Assembly (NCBI RefSeq): GCF_000015765.1
Contig: NC_008942.1
Location: forward strand, 248,001-312,000
Direction: 5' to 3'
From: Methanocorpusculum labreanum Z
GTDB lineage: Archaea > Halobacteriota > Methanomicrobia > Methanomicrobiales > Methanocorpusculaceae
Length of the DNA: 64,000 bases
A program made the translations under genes and the position numbers. Below are positions 51,919 through 60,693 of this stretch, piece by piece. The notes beneath the pieces were generated by a model. That model was not told the origin of the DNA. It saw nothing but the letters and a program-made list of their open reading frames with translations, and did no database searches. How positions within the stretch are numbered: the stretch's first letter is position 1; each line of letters opens with the position of its first letter.

Positions 51919-53207
51919 GATCTTAATTCCTTCATGTGGGCGATGCGTTTTGCAAACAGCGCCTCTGTTCCGATATCACTCCGGTATCTGACGTTGCCGG
52001 ATACATTCCTGCAGGCTGCTTCCGCATATTTTTCCGCTTCAGCAAGCGAGGCCCCGATCCCAACGTATGCCATCGTGCGGGAGGTCAGGGTCATCAGGAC
52101 ACCGTTTTCCAAAGCGATGTTTGCATAATAGAGAATGGTATTCTCTGCCGGCCCGACGGTGATGACATCGCCTGCATGAGGTTTGTCGGGGTAGTCCATC
52201 GGCACGATATATTTGCAGACCGTGGCTTTCTCCTCAAAGGAGACGTCGTTTGCCGAAAGCGTGCCGTTGATGATGTGTTCTGCGATGGTCAGGAAATCCG
52301 AGGTCAGGATCGACAACACGTTCATCGCTTCGGGGTCACCGAACCGTGCATTGAACTCGATCACTTTCGGCCCGGTCTTTGTGTTCATAAATTGGCCGTA
52401 GAGAATACCTTTGTAAGGACTTCCCTCTTGTGCGAGCGCGTCGATGGTCGCCTGCATGATGGAGATCGCCTTAGCATAGTCGTCTTCGGTAACAAAGGGG
52501 AACTTGTGGTTTTCGAGCGAGTAGGATCCCATCCCGCCGGTGTTGGGGCCGACATCTCCTTCAAAGGCGCGTTTGTGATCCTGAACGAGCGGCATGGGAA
52601 CGAGATGTTTGCCGTCGACGAATGCCATCAACGTGAACTCTTCGCCGAGAAGGCGTTCTTCGAGGATGATGACCTGATCTTTCAAGGTCATGGCGTATTC
52701 GACGGCCCCTTCGCGGTCGACCTGTTCGCCCATGACTTTGACCCCTTTTCCGCCGGTAAGGCCGGTCGGTTTGACTGCAAGATCGCCTGGATATTCGCGA
52801 ATGAATTCGGCGGCTTCTTTGGGGGTATTGCAGAGTTTGTATGCCGGGCAGCCGTCGATTCCGTATTTATTCATGAGGCCGCGGCAAAATCCCTTGTCGG
52901 TTTCGATGCGTGCAGCAGCTTTGACCGGGCCCACACACCCGATTCCTGCTTTTGTAAGGGCATCGACGAGACCTGCTTCGAGCGGGGCTTCGGGTCCGAC
53001 AACGGCATATTGGATATTGTGTTCTTTTGCGAATGCAAGAACTGCGGGTACGTCCGTTTCTGCGTGGATGAAGGATTCGCGGGCTATTTTTGCGATGCCC
53101 GGATTCTTTTTCCCCATGACTGAGTAGAGTTCAACGTTCGCATTTTTGGTGAGTGCTAAGCAGATGGCGTGTTCCCTTCCGCCACCTCCGGCCACTAATA
53201 TTTTCAT
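51915..53207 (-). CDS. purD: PurD, phosphoribosylamine-glycine ligase
   Basis: Second step of purine synthesis. The 430-residue ATP-grasp protein starts [19 protein letters not shown]. It has [12 protein letters not shown] (about 152), [27 protein letters not shown] and [11 protein letters not shown], all PurD hallmarks. It is first in the run purD-argF-aldolase on the minus strand. Confidence 0.95.
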   Translation of the reverse strand: MKILVAGGGGREHAICLALTKNANVELYSVMGKKNPGIAKIARESFIHAETDVPAVLAFAKEHNIQYAVVGPEAPLEAGLVDALTKAGIGCVGPVKAAARIETDKGFCRGLMNKYGIDGCPAYKLCNTPKEAAEFIREYPGDLAVKPTGLTGGKGVKVMGEQVDREGAVEYAMTLKDQVIILEERLLGEEFTLMAFVDGKHLVPMPLVQDHKRAFEGDVGPNTGGMGSYSLENHKFPFVTEDDYAKAISIMQATIDALAQEGSPYKGILYGQFMNTKTGPKVIEFNARFGDPEAMNVLSILTSDFLTIAEHIINGTLSANDVSFEEKATVCKYIVPMDYPDKPHAGDVITVGPAENTILYYANIALENGVLMTLTSRTMAYVGIGASLAEAEKYAEAACRNVSGNVRYRSDIGTEALFAKRIAHMKELRS

Positions 53208-53417
53208 ATCCTTATCTATGGCGCGTTAACAGACAAATAATGTTTCCAATAACTTGGTATTTGCGGCTTCATATCACTTCACTGACTGAAAAAATACGAA
53301 CCTTTCTTGTAATGAACTGCCGACTTTGTAATTCGACCATCTCTGAATAAAGATTGTTTCTGGTTTCTCAAATAAACCGGAAAGAAATGATCTTTTAGAG
53401 GCGCGAAAATGAGAAAA

Positions 53418-53927
53418 TTATGCGAGAAGTTCGCTCGCTTTCACGAGCGGGTGCAGCGTGATCCCTTCTGCGGCGAGAAGTTCTTCTGCCCCGCCTTCCC
53501 GGTCAACGACGGTGACGACGGAATCGATCAGCGCTCCGGCTTTCCGCAGTTCTTCGACGCCGTACTTTGATGAACCGCCCGACGTCGTGACGTCTTCGAT
53601 TAACAGGACCCGTTGTCCTTTTACGTTTCCGATGATCATCTGACTTTTTCCATGGTCTTTTGCTGCTGCCCGGATGACGGCGCACGGTTTATTTGCTGCC
53701 AGAGATACGGCCACGGCGAGCGGGACCCCTCCAACGGCGACGCCCGCGATACACTCGAAATCGTATTTTTTCGCGACTTCAGCTGCAATCTCGGAGAGGA
53801 GTTCCGGCTGCATGATCGCCGTTTTTACATCGATGTAGTATTTGCTTTGAGCACCGGACGCGAGGGTGAAATCCCCGAATTCCACTGCCTTATATTGAAT
53901 CAGAAGGTCTAATATTCTGTTTACCAT
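53418..53927 (-). CDS. pyrE: PyrE, orotate phosphoribosyltransferase
   Basis: Adds ribose phosphate to orotate in pyrimidine synthesis. The 169 residues show FTLASGAQSKYYIDVKTA and the PRPP-binding motif VLLIEDVTTSGGSSKYGV near residue 108. The ATG overlaps the carS end by seven bases. The 210-base stretch up to purD shows no structure. Confidence 0.94.
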   Translation of the reverse strand: MVNRILDLLIQYKAVEFGDFTLASGAQSKYYIDVKTAIMQPELLSEIAAEVAKKYDFECIAGVAVGGVPLAVAVSLAANKPCAVIRAAAKDHGKSQMIIGNVKGQRVLLIEDVTTSGGSSKYGVEELRKAGALIDSVVTVVDREGGAEELLAAEGITLHPLVKASELLA

Positions 53928-54508
53928 GGTACGTCCTTTAACCCGAGTAAGTATCCGATAATATTTGTTCCTCTATGTAATAGAGGTGATAGTATGAGGA
54001 TGGCAATAATGGTCGCGATCAGGAATCCGACCGAGTCGAAATTTTCGGTGAACCAATTGAGATTCCCTGTCACGAGTAATGCGAGTGTCATCAGAACAAG
54101 GGATCCAACAACCATATCATACATATCCGCGATCGGCCATTTGGCTCCCCGGTCTTTTCCCAATCTGCGCTTGAAGTAGCTTTTGACCATATCTCCGAGA
54201 AGTGCTCCTGTGGCGAGGGCACATACGGTGATTATCGTCTGTTTCGGCAGGAATTCCAGATTGAAGTAATTATACAGAAAGATCTGCATTAATCCGAATA
54301 TGATACCAACGACAATACCGCCGATCAATCCGCGCCAGGTTTTTCCATCTCCAAGGATCCTCCGTCCGTCTTTGGCGCATTTACCGAAATCGACTGGTGT
54401 CCCTCCGCCGAGCAAAGCTGCGGCAGGATTTGGAATGTATGCCGGTATCATAATCCATACTGCCCATAGACAGGCCATCCCCACAGTCGTTAAAATATCT
54501 GTTATCAA
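53921..54508 (-). CDS. carS: CarS, CDP-archaeol synthase
   Basis: Activates the unsaturated archaeal lipid with CTP ahead of headgroup attachment. The 195-residue membrane protein has about five helices. It has the CDP-alcohol-type motif GGTPVDFGKCAKDGRRILGDGKTWRG (about 35-60), then LLGDMVKSYFKRRLGKDRGAKWPIADMYD. The start codon appears to be TTG at 54508. It is divergent from the tes gene; both act in membrane lipid synthesis. Confidence 0.9.
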   Translation of the reverse strand: MITDILTTVGMACLWAVWIMIPAYIPNPAAALLGGGTPVDFGKCAKDGRRILGDGKTWRGLIGGIVVGIIFGLMQIFLYNYFNLEFLPKQTIITVCALATGALLGDMVKSYFKRRLGKDRGAKWPIADMYDMVVGSLVLMTLALLVTGNLNWFTENFDSVGFLIATIIAILILSPLLHRGTNIIGYLLGLKDVPW

Positions 54509-54577
54509 ACTCTCACTCTCATTCTTTTATAGTTAAACGCGAATTACTATAATAATTATATTTCAAGGGAGTTAACC

Positions 54578-56053
54578 ATGACGCCAATAAAAAGAACGAA
54601 AAGCCTGTGCCCCGTCTGTGGTAAATTGCTTGACGCGGAAATCATTGAGGAGGACGGTGCAATATGGATATACCGGACCTGTCCGGAACACGGTTATGCA
54701 AAGAATCTGTACTGGTCGGATGCCGAGATGTATCGGCGGTTCGACACCTATGACCGTGTGGGAAGGGGTGTGGAAAATCCGAATGTTGACCTTCCGGGAG
54801 AATGTACGACCCGCTGCGGTCTTTGTGCAAACCATAAGTCTGGAACGCTTCTTGCCAACATCGATGTTACGAACCGCTGCAATCTGAAGTGCGAGTTCTG
54901 TTTTGCCAATGCCCGGGCCTGCGGATATATCTATGAACCGACTTTTGATGAAATCACTTCGATGCTTGCGCTTCTCAGGAACGAAAAGCCTGTCCCCTGT
55001 CCGGCGGTTCAATTTTCCGGCGGCGAGCCCACGATGCGTGACGATCTCGTCGATCTCATCAAAAAAGCCAGAGAGCTTGGTTTCAGCCAGGTTCAGATGG
55101 CATCGAACGGCGTCAAACTTGCCCAGAATCCCGAACTTGCAAAGAATCTGCGCGAAGCCGGACTCTCTACCGTCTATCTCCATTTTGACGGCATTTCCAA
55201 AGAGACGAATCCTCTTCTGGAAAAAACTTCGCTTCCGGCAATCGAAAACTGCCGGAAAGTCGGTCTTGGTGTCGTGCTTGTCCCGACGATCATCCATGGG
55301 AAGAATGATCACGAGATCGGCGGCATCATTAAGTTTGCAAGCAAGAATGTCGACATCATCCGGGGTATCAACTTCCAGCCCGTAGCCTTTACCGGCGCGG
55401 CAAAAGAGGATGATGTTCTGCGCGAACGCGTGACCATTCCCGATATCACCCGCTGCGTGGAGGAACAGATGGGCGGCAAGCTCAAATCATCCGATTTCTA
55501 TCCGATCCCGTCCGTCATGACGATCTGTGATCTGATCGAGGCATACACCGGAAAACCCCAGATCATGTTCTGCGCTCACCCTCACTGCGGAGCCGCGACC
55601 TATGGATTCGTGAATGACGAGGGTGATCTCGTCCCGATCACCCGGTTCGTTGATGTTGACAAGTTCTTCGCCGAGGCAAACGTCCTCGCAGAAAAATTCA
55701 AGACGACCGGAAAAACCGGTAAATATCTGGCAATGGCCACCGGTCTTGGCAAGATCAACAAGGCCGTCTCTAAAGAAGAAGTCGAAGGCATCCGGATCGA
55801 TTTAAAGAAACTCATCTACGATGCTCTCGTCAAACATGACTACGACTCGCTTGGAAAATTCCACGAAAATGCTCTCTTCATCGGCTCGATGCATTTTATG
55901 GATGCCTTCAACTACGACACCGAACGGGTATCCCGCTGCTGTATCCACTATGCGACGCCGGATGGAAAACTCATCCCGTTCTGTACGTATAACAGCGGTC
56001 CGACCTATCGGGAAGCTGTCTGGAAGAAAGGCGCAAAACCGCTGTCAGAATAA
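54578..56053 (+). CDS. Tetraether lipid synthase-type radical SAM enzyme (Tes)
   Basis: Tes joins two archaeol chains to make the C40 biphytanyl core of tetraether lipids. The 491-residue protein has an N-terminal CPVCGK zinc-like pair, CTTRCGLC near residue 75, and the radical SAM motif VTNRCNLKCEFCFAN near residue 97. PCPAVQFSGGEPT and a second group of Cys (FCAHPHCG, CCIHY) follow. The pattern matches the Tes/MA_1486 group. Divergence from carS fits a lipid role. GGGAG before the ATG sets the start. Confidence 0.82.
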   Translation: MTPIKRTKSLCPVCGKLLDAEIIEEDGAIWIYRTCPEHGYAKNLYWSDAEMYRRFDTYDRVGRGVENPNVDLPGECTTRCGLCANHKSGTLLANIDVTNRCNLKCEFCFANARACGYIYEPTFDEITSMLALLRNEKPVPCPAVQFSGGEPTMRDDLVDLIKKARELGFSQVQMASNGVKLAQNPELAKNLREAGLSTVYLHFDGISKETNPLLEKTSLPAIENCRKVGLGVVLVPTIIHGKNDHEIGGIIKFASKNVDIIRGINFQPVAFTGAAKEDDVLRERVTIPDITRCVEEQMGGKLKSSDFYPIPSVMTICDLIEAYTGKPQIMFCAHPHCGAATYGFVNDEGDLVPITRFVDVDKFFAEANVLAEKFKTTGKTGKYLAMATGLGKINKAVSKEEVEGIRIDLKKLIYDALVKHDYDSLGKFHENALFIGSMHFMDAFNYDTERVSRCCIHYATPDGKLIPFCTYNSGPTYREAVWKKGAKPLSE

Positions 56054-56062
56054 GGTGGCCTG

Positions 56063-56707
56063 ATGGGATTTTGGAACCGGGAGGGGACGTCCCTTTCGGG
56101 AACTCTTTTTTCATGGGATGAGTTTGCCCGCGTGTCCCGCAAAGGTGCTCTTCTCGCTCTCCTCAAAGAGAAAGGTCAGCTGTATTCTCCCGAAGATCTG
56201 GAGCTGATGCTTAACCGGTATGCAAAAAAGCTGGAGAATGTTCCCAAAGAGTACGGGGATTCTCTCATGCAGTATGCCCGCATCCAGATCGTCGACGGAT
56301 ACCACCGGATGATGACCGACGAGCTTACGCCGATCCATGCTGCAGTTCTGCTTCCTCCCTCGTGGAAAGCATTTACGGCCGACGCACGGAGAGCTGCTTC
56401 GAAAGGAACGCCGGGAGACCGTCTGCGCTCCCTCAAATATCTGATCGCCGCTTATTCCGTTTACATCAAAGACGAACCGGTTCATCCGGTGGGTATGCCG
56501 TTTCCCGGCGGATTTTCCGTGGAACAGTACGACGGTGAGTATTACTGCCCGGTCCGCGCAGTCTGGAATGATATTGATGATGCCTTCTGCAAATACTGTC
56601 CTGCAATCCAAAGCAGGGAGCGCGATCTCCTTTTATCGAAAGCCGAGCGGGATATTGTGACGAAAAAAGAGAAACTCAATAATTATTTCTATAATTTCAA
56701 AGGATAA
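56063..56707 (+). CDS. DUF2115 (UPF0305) protein
   Basis: 214 residues matching the uncharacterised methanogen family DUF2115: [25 protein letters not shown] and FCKYCPA carry the conserved cysteines. It lies nine bases after tes with an SD-like GGTGG, so it is probably cotranscribed. No function is known. Confidence 0.8.
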
Positions 56708-56736
56708 ATCCCGGCATGTTTTACACCTCAAGTCAA

Positions 56737-56750
56737 CCATATATATTTTA
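56737..56750 (+). promoter_or_regulatory. TATA box of the aIF1 gene
   Basis: ACCATATATATTTT lies about 28 bases before the ATG at 56778, one of the clearest promoters in the window. Confidence 0.6.
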
Positions 56751-56777
56751 ACTCGCCGGCACCAACTAACTACTGCA

Positions 56778-57083
56778 ATGAACAGTGGCATCTGCCCGAA
56801 ATGTGGTTTACCAAAGGAACTCTGTATTTGTGAAGAAGTCGCAAAAGAACAGCAGCGTATTAGCGTTAAAGTCAGCAAGAGACGGTACGGTAAAGAAGTG
56901 ACCGTTGTCGATGGTCTCGATCCGTATGAGATCGATTTAGAGGATCTGTCCAAGTTTCTCAAAGGCCGGCTTGCATGCGGTGGCACCGTGAAGGAAAATT
57001 CTATTGAACTTCAGGGAAATCACCGTGACAGAGTAAAAGCTCTTCTGACGTCACGCGGGTACAGTCTCGAAAATATCAATTAA
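56778..57083 (+). CDS. aIF1 (SUI1), translation initiation factor
   Basis: Promotes correct start-codon choice by the archaeal small ribosomal subunit. The 101 residues have an N-terminal zinc pair ([11 protein letters not shown]), as archaeal aIF1 often does, and the SUI1 core [37 protein letters not shown]. Length is typical. It has its own strong promoter. Confidence 0.94.
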
Positions 57084-57148
57084 TATATCCAATATTTTTC
57101 AGTCTCTCTTTTCGTATAGAGGATCGGCTCTTTTGAAAATAAAAAAAG

Positions 57149-57379
57149 TTAGCTGTCAATGAACTCCTTTATCTTCTGATAAAGGAACTCATTCGCTTTT
57201 TCGATCTCCTCTTTCTTTCCCCGAAGTGCCAGCAGTTCGCGTTCGTCGTTCACCATGTTGGCATAATTCAGCGGACGGGTGACACTCACGAGTTCTACGT
57301 CGAACTTGAGTGCGGCGTCGCGGATGATCGTTCTCGGCGTTCCCGGAGGAATGACTAAATCAAATTCTTCGTCTTCCAT
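57149..57379 (-). CDS. Small conserved protein downstream of methanogenesis marker 14
   Basis: A 76-residue acidic protein (MEDEEFDLVIPPGTPRTIIRDAALKFDVELVSVTRPLNYANMVNDERELLALRG) that begins one base after the marker-14 stop, so it is cotranscribed with that gene. I do not recognise its family. Tight linkage suggests a shared role in the methanogenesis-related process of its neighbour. Confidence 0.7.
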   Translation of the reverse strand: MEDEEFDLVIPPGTPRTIIRDAALKFDVELVSVTRPLNYANMVNDERELLALRGKKEEIEKANEFLYQKIKEFIDS

Positions 57380-57380
57380 A

Positions 57381-58871
57381 TTACTTACCTATCTTTTGGC
57401 GTTTTGCCATAATACAATGTCCGCCCCGAACCCCGCCGATCGGGCACTTTGGATTTCCAAGACTGTTCATACAACGGCCCATCAGTGCCGCTCCGCGGGC
57501 GAGTCCGTCGTCTACGAAGACGAGATGATCGACCGGATCGTCATAGATCCCGCGCTCCATTACGCCCTCGAGGATATATTGGGGTTTATTGCCTGAGATG
57601 ATCGCACGTCCGGTGAATCCTATCGAGCTGTTTTTCGGCAGGAAGTTTCTCTTGACGCAGATATCTATGATTTTGAGCGCGACGTTTGCACATACCCTGT
57701 CGATAACCTCTTTGATTACTTCTTTGTTTTCGTTTTTGGCGATTTCTGCTCCGATCGCTTCAAGATCTGCCGTCCGGTCTCCGTTTACACCGATATCGAC
57801 ACCTATCAGAACGATGCCGGAATCCTCGGCAACGTCGGCACAGACCGGCACTTTGCCGAAATGCGTCCGGTCCCGCGGGACTTCGGTGATGTCGATAATT
57901 TCCATGCAGCGGTCAACATAGGGCTGGGCTTTTTTCGTCGCACGGGTCGAGGAAGGTTTGCATTTTTCTCCGAACAGGTCAAGCGCGGTACCTTTCTTTT
58001 TATCGACGAGGCCGGTTCCGCGAATGATTGCATCGGGTATTGCGCCGGCGAGGCCGCAGAAGTTTCCAATCGTTTTTGCAAAAGGATTTTCAGCTTTTGG
58101 ATCAACGTCGCTGGTGATTCGTCCATCAAGCGTTGTCCCAAAGTCCATGGAGATACAGGGATTCCTGAAGTCTACGCCGGTCCATTTGGCGCCTTCCTTG
58201 ATTCCGGCCATTGCGAGCTCTCCCTCCATCTCGTTTGCAACCATCTCAACACCGGTGGATCCGATTGGAGGCATTACGCCGGCGATCGCCCCGGTAAAAA
58301 CGAGCCGGTCGGCGTAGGAAAAGTCCCGGAGTTTTTTTGGGAGGCTGTTGATTCCCATCGGGGGCGTCATCTTTTTCGGCGGGACGCCGGCGAGCAGGCA
58401 TCCGTTAGCGAGCGCCTTGACGAACTCGCCGACCTGATCGGGTGAGTCCATTGCGGCCACGACTCCCGTGCTTCTCACAACGAAATCAAGTTCGTCTTTG
58501 ATGCTCAGATCTGCATCTTTATGGCATTTTATCAGTGTGTCTCTGACAAGTTCGGTGACGGACTCTCTGGTGAGCTCCGTCCCGTCAAGTGTAGCTCCGA
58601 AAATCTCTTCTCCGTTTTTGGGTTTTCTGACGTCTCTGCTCATGGACACGGTTTTGTTGATGATGTAGGATTTCCCGTCATCAAGGCTTGTACCCGTCAG
58701 AATACATTTGGTAGTGGTGTTTCCCATCTCTACGGATGCGACGATAAAATAGGGGTGCGATTTGTATTCGGGTACCTGCATTCCTGCCCCGTGACCGGTC
58801 GAGGGCGGCGGTACACTCTCGACGATCCAGGGTTTCTTTGCAGAGAACCGGTCAAAAAAACCTGCCGACAT
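57381..58871 (-). CDS. Methanogenesis marker protein 14
   Basis: The 496-residue protein resembles hydantoinase/ASKHA-type ATPases. It has VASVEMGNTTTKCILTG (about 45), MGINSLPKKLRDFSYADRLVF, ISMDFGTTLDGRI (about 245), and GFTGRAIISGN. It matches the marker protein found in nearly all methanogens. The fold suggests an ATP-dependent reactivator or scaffold role in cofactor or methyl-CoM reductase maturation, but this is unproven. Confidence 0.85.
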   Translation of the reverse strand: MSAGFFDRFSAKKPWIVESVPPPSTGHGAGMQVPEYKSHPYFIVASVEMGNTTTKCILTGTSLDDGKSYIINKTVSMSRDVRKPKNGEEIFGATLDGTELTRESVTELVRDTLIKCHKDADLSIKDELDFVVRSTGVVAAMDSPDQVGEFVKALANGCLLAGVPPKKMTPPMGINSLPKKLRDFSYADRLVFTGAIAGVMPPIGSTGVEMVANEMEGELAMAGIKEGAKWTGVDFRNPCISMDFGTTLDGRITSDVDPKAENPFAKTIGNFCGLAGAIPDAIIRGTGLVDKKKGTALDLFGEKCKPSSTRATKKAQPYVDRCMEIIDITEVPRDRTHFGKVPVCADVAEDSGIVLIGVDIGVNGDRTADLEAIGAEIAKNENKEVIKEVIDRVCANVALKIIDICVKRNFLPKNSSIGFTGRAIISGNKPQYILEGVMERGIYDDPVDHLVFVDDGLARGAALMGRCMNSLGNPKCPIGGVRGGHCIMAKRQKIGK

Positions 58872-58938
58872 AATACACTGAATCTGTAGGCTATGGAGAA
58901 ATAGGTTTCGTTATTGATTGACAGAGAAAAAAAGAAGG

Positions 58939-59301
58939 TTATTCGAGTTCGTCGAAGACCAGCTCATAGATCCAGTCTTCGAGCATCTTACAGTGTTCGA
59001 CGGTACACTCTTCATCGCATGCTACGCATGGAACGATGTACTCGCCGGCCATCAAAAGGCTTGGATCGACTGCCTGGGATGTATGGACGACGGTGATAAG
59101 ATAGGTGCGTGTTCCGTCTTTTTTCGTCTCCTCCCGGGCGATGAGGCCTGCATCCTCCAGTTTTTTGAGGATGCGCGAACAGGTGCGGCTGTCCACCTCG
59201 ATTGCTTTCCAGAGGTCGCTCTGCAGAACTCCTTTCGGATGCTCCTTGAGATAGGCAAATGTTTTTTCGTCCGCTTCGTTTAGTTCAGCTTCTCTGGACA
59301 T
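58939..59301 (-). CDS. Winged-helix regulator with a C-terminal cysteine cluster
   Basis: 120 residues. The first 70 form a winged helix (GVLQSDLWKAIEVDSRTCSRILKKLEDAGLI) of the MarR/Lrp style. C92, C95, C99 and C104 in a C-x2-C-x3-C-x4-C arrangement follow. The cluster could bind Fe-S or zinc and sense redox state. It lies two bases downstream of the LSm gene, so the two are cotranscribed. Function is inferred from architecture. Confidence 0.72.
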   Translation of the reverse strand: MSREAELNEADEKTFAYLKEHPKGVLQSDLWKAIEVDSRTCSRILKKLEDAGLIAREETKKDGTRTYLITVVHTSQAVDPSLLMAGEYIVPCVACDEECTVEHCKMLEDWIYELVFDELE

Positions 59302-59303
59302 AT

Positions 59304-59537
59304 TTAGTTCAGCGGAGAGATGGTGAGGATGTTGTTTCCGCGGATGACGACGGTGCCGATGTTTCTTCGACCGTTTGCGGTGATCTCAACGGTTTCTTCG
59401 AGGTGAAGATTGAGATACTCGTCCATTGCGACGAGCCGTCCCTCGAATTTACATCCCTCATCTTTTATTTCCACGGAAATTTTTGAGTCAACGAGTGAGT
59501 TGACTTTTTTTATCGGAAGGACAATGCTGGATACCAT
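59304..59537 (-). CDS. LSm/Sm-like archaeal protein (SmAP)
   Basis: The 77-residue product has the Sm1 motif EGRLVAMDEYLNLHL and the Sm2 motif GTVVIRGNNIL, forming the heptameric RNA-binding ring typical of archaeal Sm proteins. It is followed by a winged-helix regulator. A TATA-like CATATAAC lies about 20 bases upstream on the minus strand. Confidence 0.92.
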   Translation of the reverse strand: MVSSIVLPIKKVNSLVDSKISVEIKDEGCKFEGRLVAMDEYLNLHLEETVEITANGRRNIGTVVIRGNNILTISPLN

Positions 59538-59838
59538 ATCTCTAAGTGTTAGTTATATGACGTAATTAATCTGTTCTTTTGAGACTGGACATGGGCTGTT
59601 GTCATACGGAGACATATCGTGATCGCGGCTCTGTCATGGGAATTATTACTCAAACATCTCAATCGCGTATTTACTCATACTCTGTTTTGAATTTTTCCAG
59701 AAAATACCTTGTATAATGTTGAGACTTCTCTCTGGCCGGAAAAAGATAAAAAAATGATTGGGGTGTATCAGAGAGAATAAGTGAATTTTTCACATTTACC
59801 ATTCATCATGTGGTCTTTATTTTCTGCGAGAGACAATC
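59538..59838. other. Intergenic stretch with no supported gene
   Basis: About 300 bases hold the LSm promoter at one side and AT-rich sequence following the methyltransferase gene. No RNA gene, repeat or frame with coding character was seen. Confidence 0.5.
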
Positions 59839-60669
59839 CTATTCTTTTTTCCACCAAATGTGGGCGTATTTTCCATTGTTAGGCAGAGTATACCATCCGT
59901 CATTTTGCATAGTCAAATGTTCGTTGAGGTAGTTTTCTATGATATTTCTCTGTATCTCATCTGTTACTGAAAACTGCCTGACATACATGGAAACAACTTC
60001 ATCAATGTTTTTGTATCTGTCTTTGTCTGTTCTCGCATGGACGGTGAGATTGGCATAAATATTCTCCTGATACAGGGCCTGCCATACAACGTTTGCATAG
60101 GACATCCAGTCAGGATAGTCTTCTTGATACAATAACGTGTAGAGATCTTTCTTGATTTGGCTCCATGATTGTGGATTCAGGAACCAGAAGATGTGGACCT
60201 CCTTGTTTGCGACGGCATTCATTTTCATCAGTGCTTTTTTCAGGTCGGGGACCCCGAGAGCAAATGAGGAGATGACGTAATCGTATGTGCCAATTTCCGC
60301 GGGATCTACGTTTTCCCAGAGTTTTTCAATCCGGGGAATGTCTGCTTTGACGCCGCAATACTGTTTGTATTGTTCCATTGCATCTTTCATGGCTTTGGAG
60401 GGTTCTACAACGGTTACGATATGGCCCTCTTTTGTGAGAGGTACGGCCAGTGTTCCGGGTCCTGCACCAATATCCAGTACGGTACTTCCCGGCGGGAATG
60501 CCAGAGATTGAAGTTGGTCCTGAATGTGCGGGCTTGGGTGCTCTATCAGCCTTTTGACCATATTCTCGGCATTTTCTTTTTCTTGGAAATGCTGGGCGCT
60601 TGATTTGAATCGTGGTTTAATTTCCTGAAGGTGATAATTTTCATTCCATTCTGCGTTTGCATCGTTCAT
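59839..60669 (-). CDS. Class I SAM-dependent methyltransferase
   Basis: 276 residues with motif I VLDIGAGPGTLAVPLTKEG near residue 66 and IVTVVEPSKAM (motif II). DYVISSFALGV follows in the post-motif region. The target is unknown; the C-terminal part is rich in aromatic residues. It is 24 bases downstream of an ABC substrate-binding protein in the same direction. Similar pairings suggest the methyltransferase modifies or makes a metal-chelating compound. Confidence 0.82.
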   Translation of the reverse strand: MNDANAEWNENYHLQEIKPRFKSSAQHFQEKENAENMVKRLIEHPSPHIQDQLQSLAFPPGSTVLDIGAGPGTLAVPLTKEGHIVTVVEPSKAMKDAMEQYKQYCGVKADIPRIEKLWENVDPAEIGTYDYVISSFALGVPDLKKALMKMNAVANKEVHIFWFLNPQSWSQIKKDLYTLLYQEDYPDWMSYANVVWQALYQENIYANLTVHARTDKDRYKNIDEVVSMYVRQFSVTDEIQRNIIENYLNEHLTMQNDGWYTLPNNGKYAHIWWKKE

Positions 60670-60693
60670 AGTTTGACCTCAAAAAAGGATGGT

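Noticed and set aside
51936-53123. 395-codon plus frame antisense to purD
   Set aside because: purD has all expected motifs on the minus strand; the plus frame has none.
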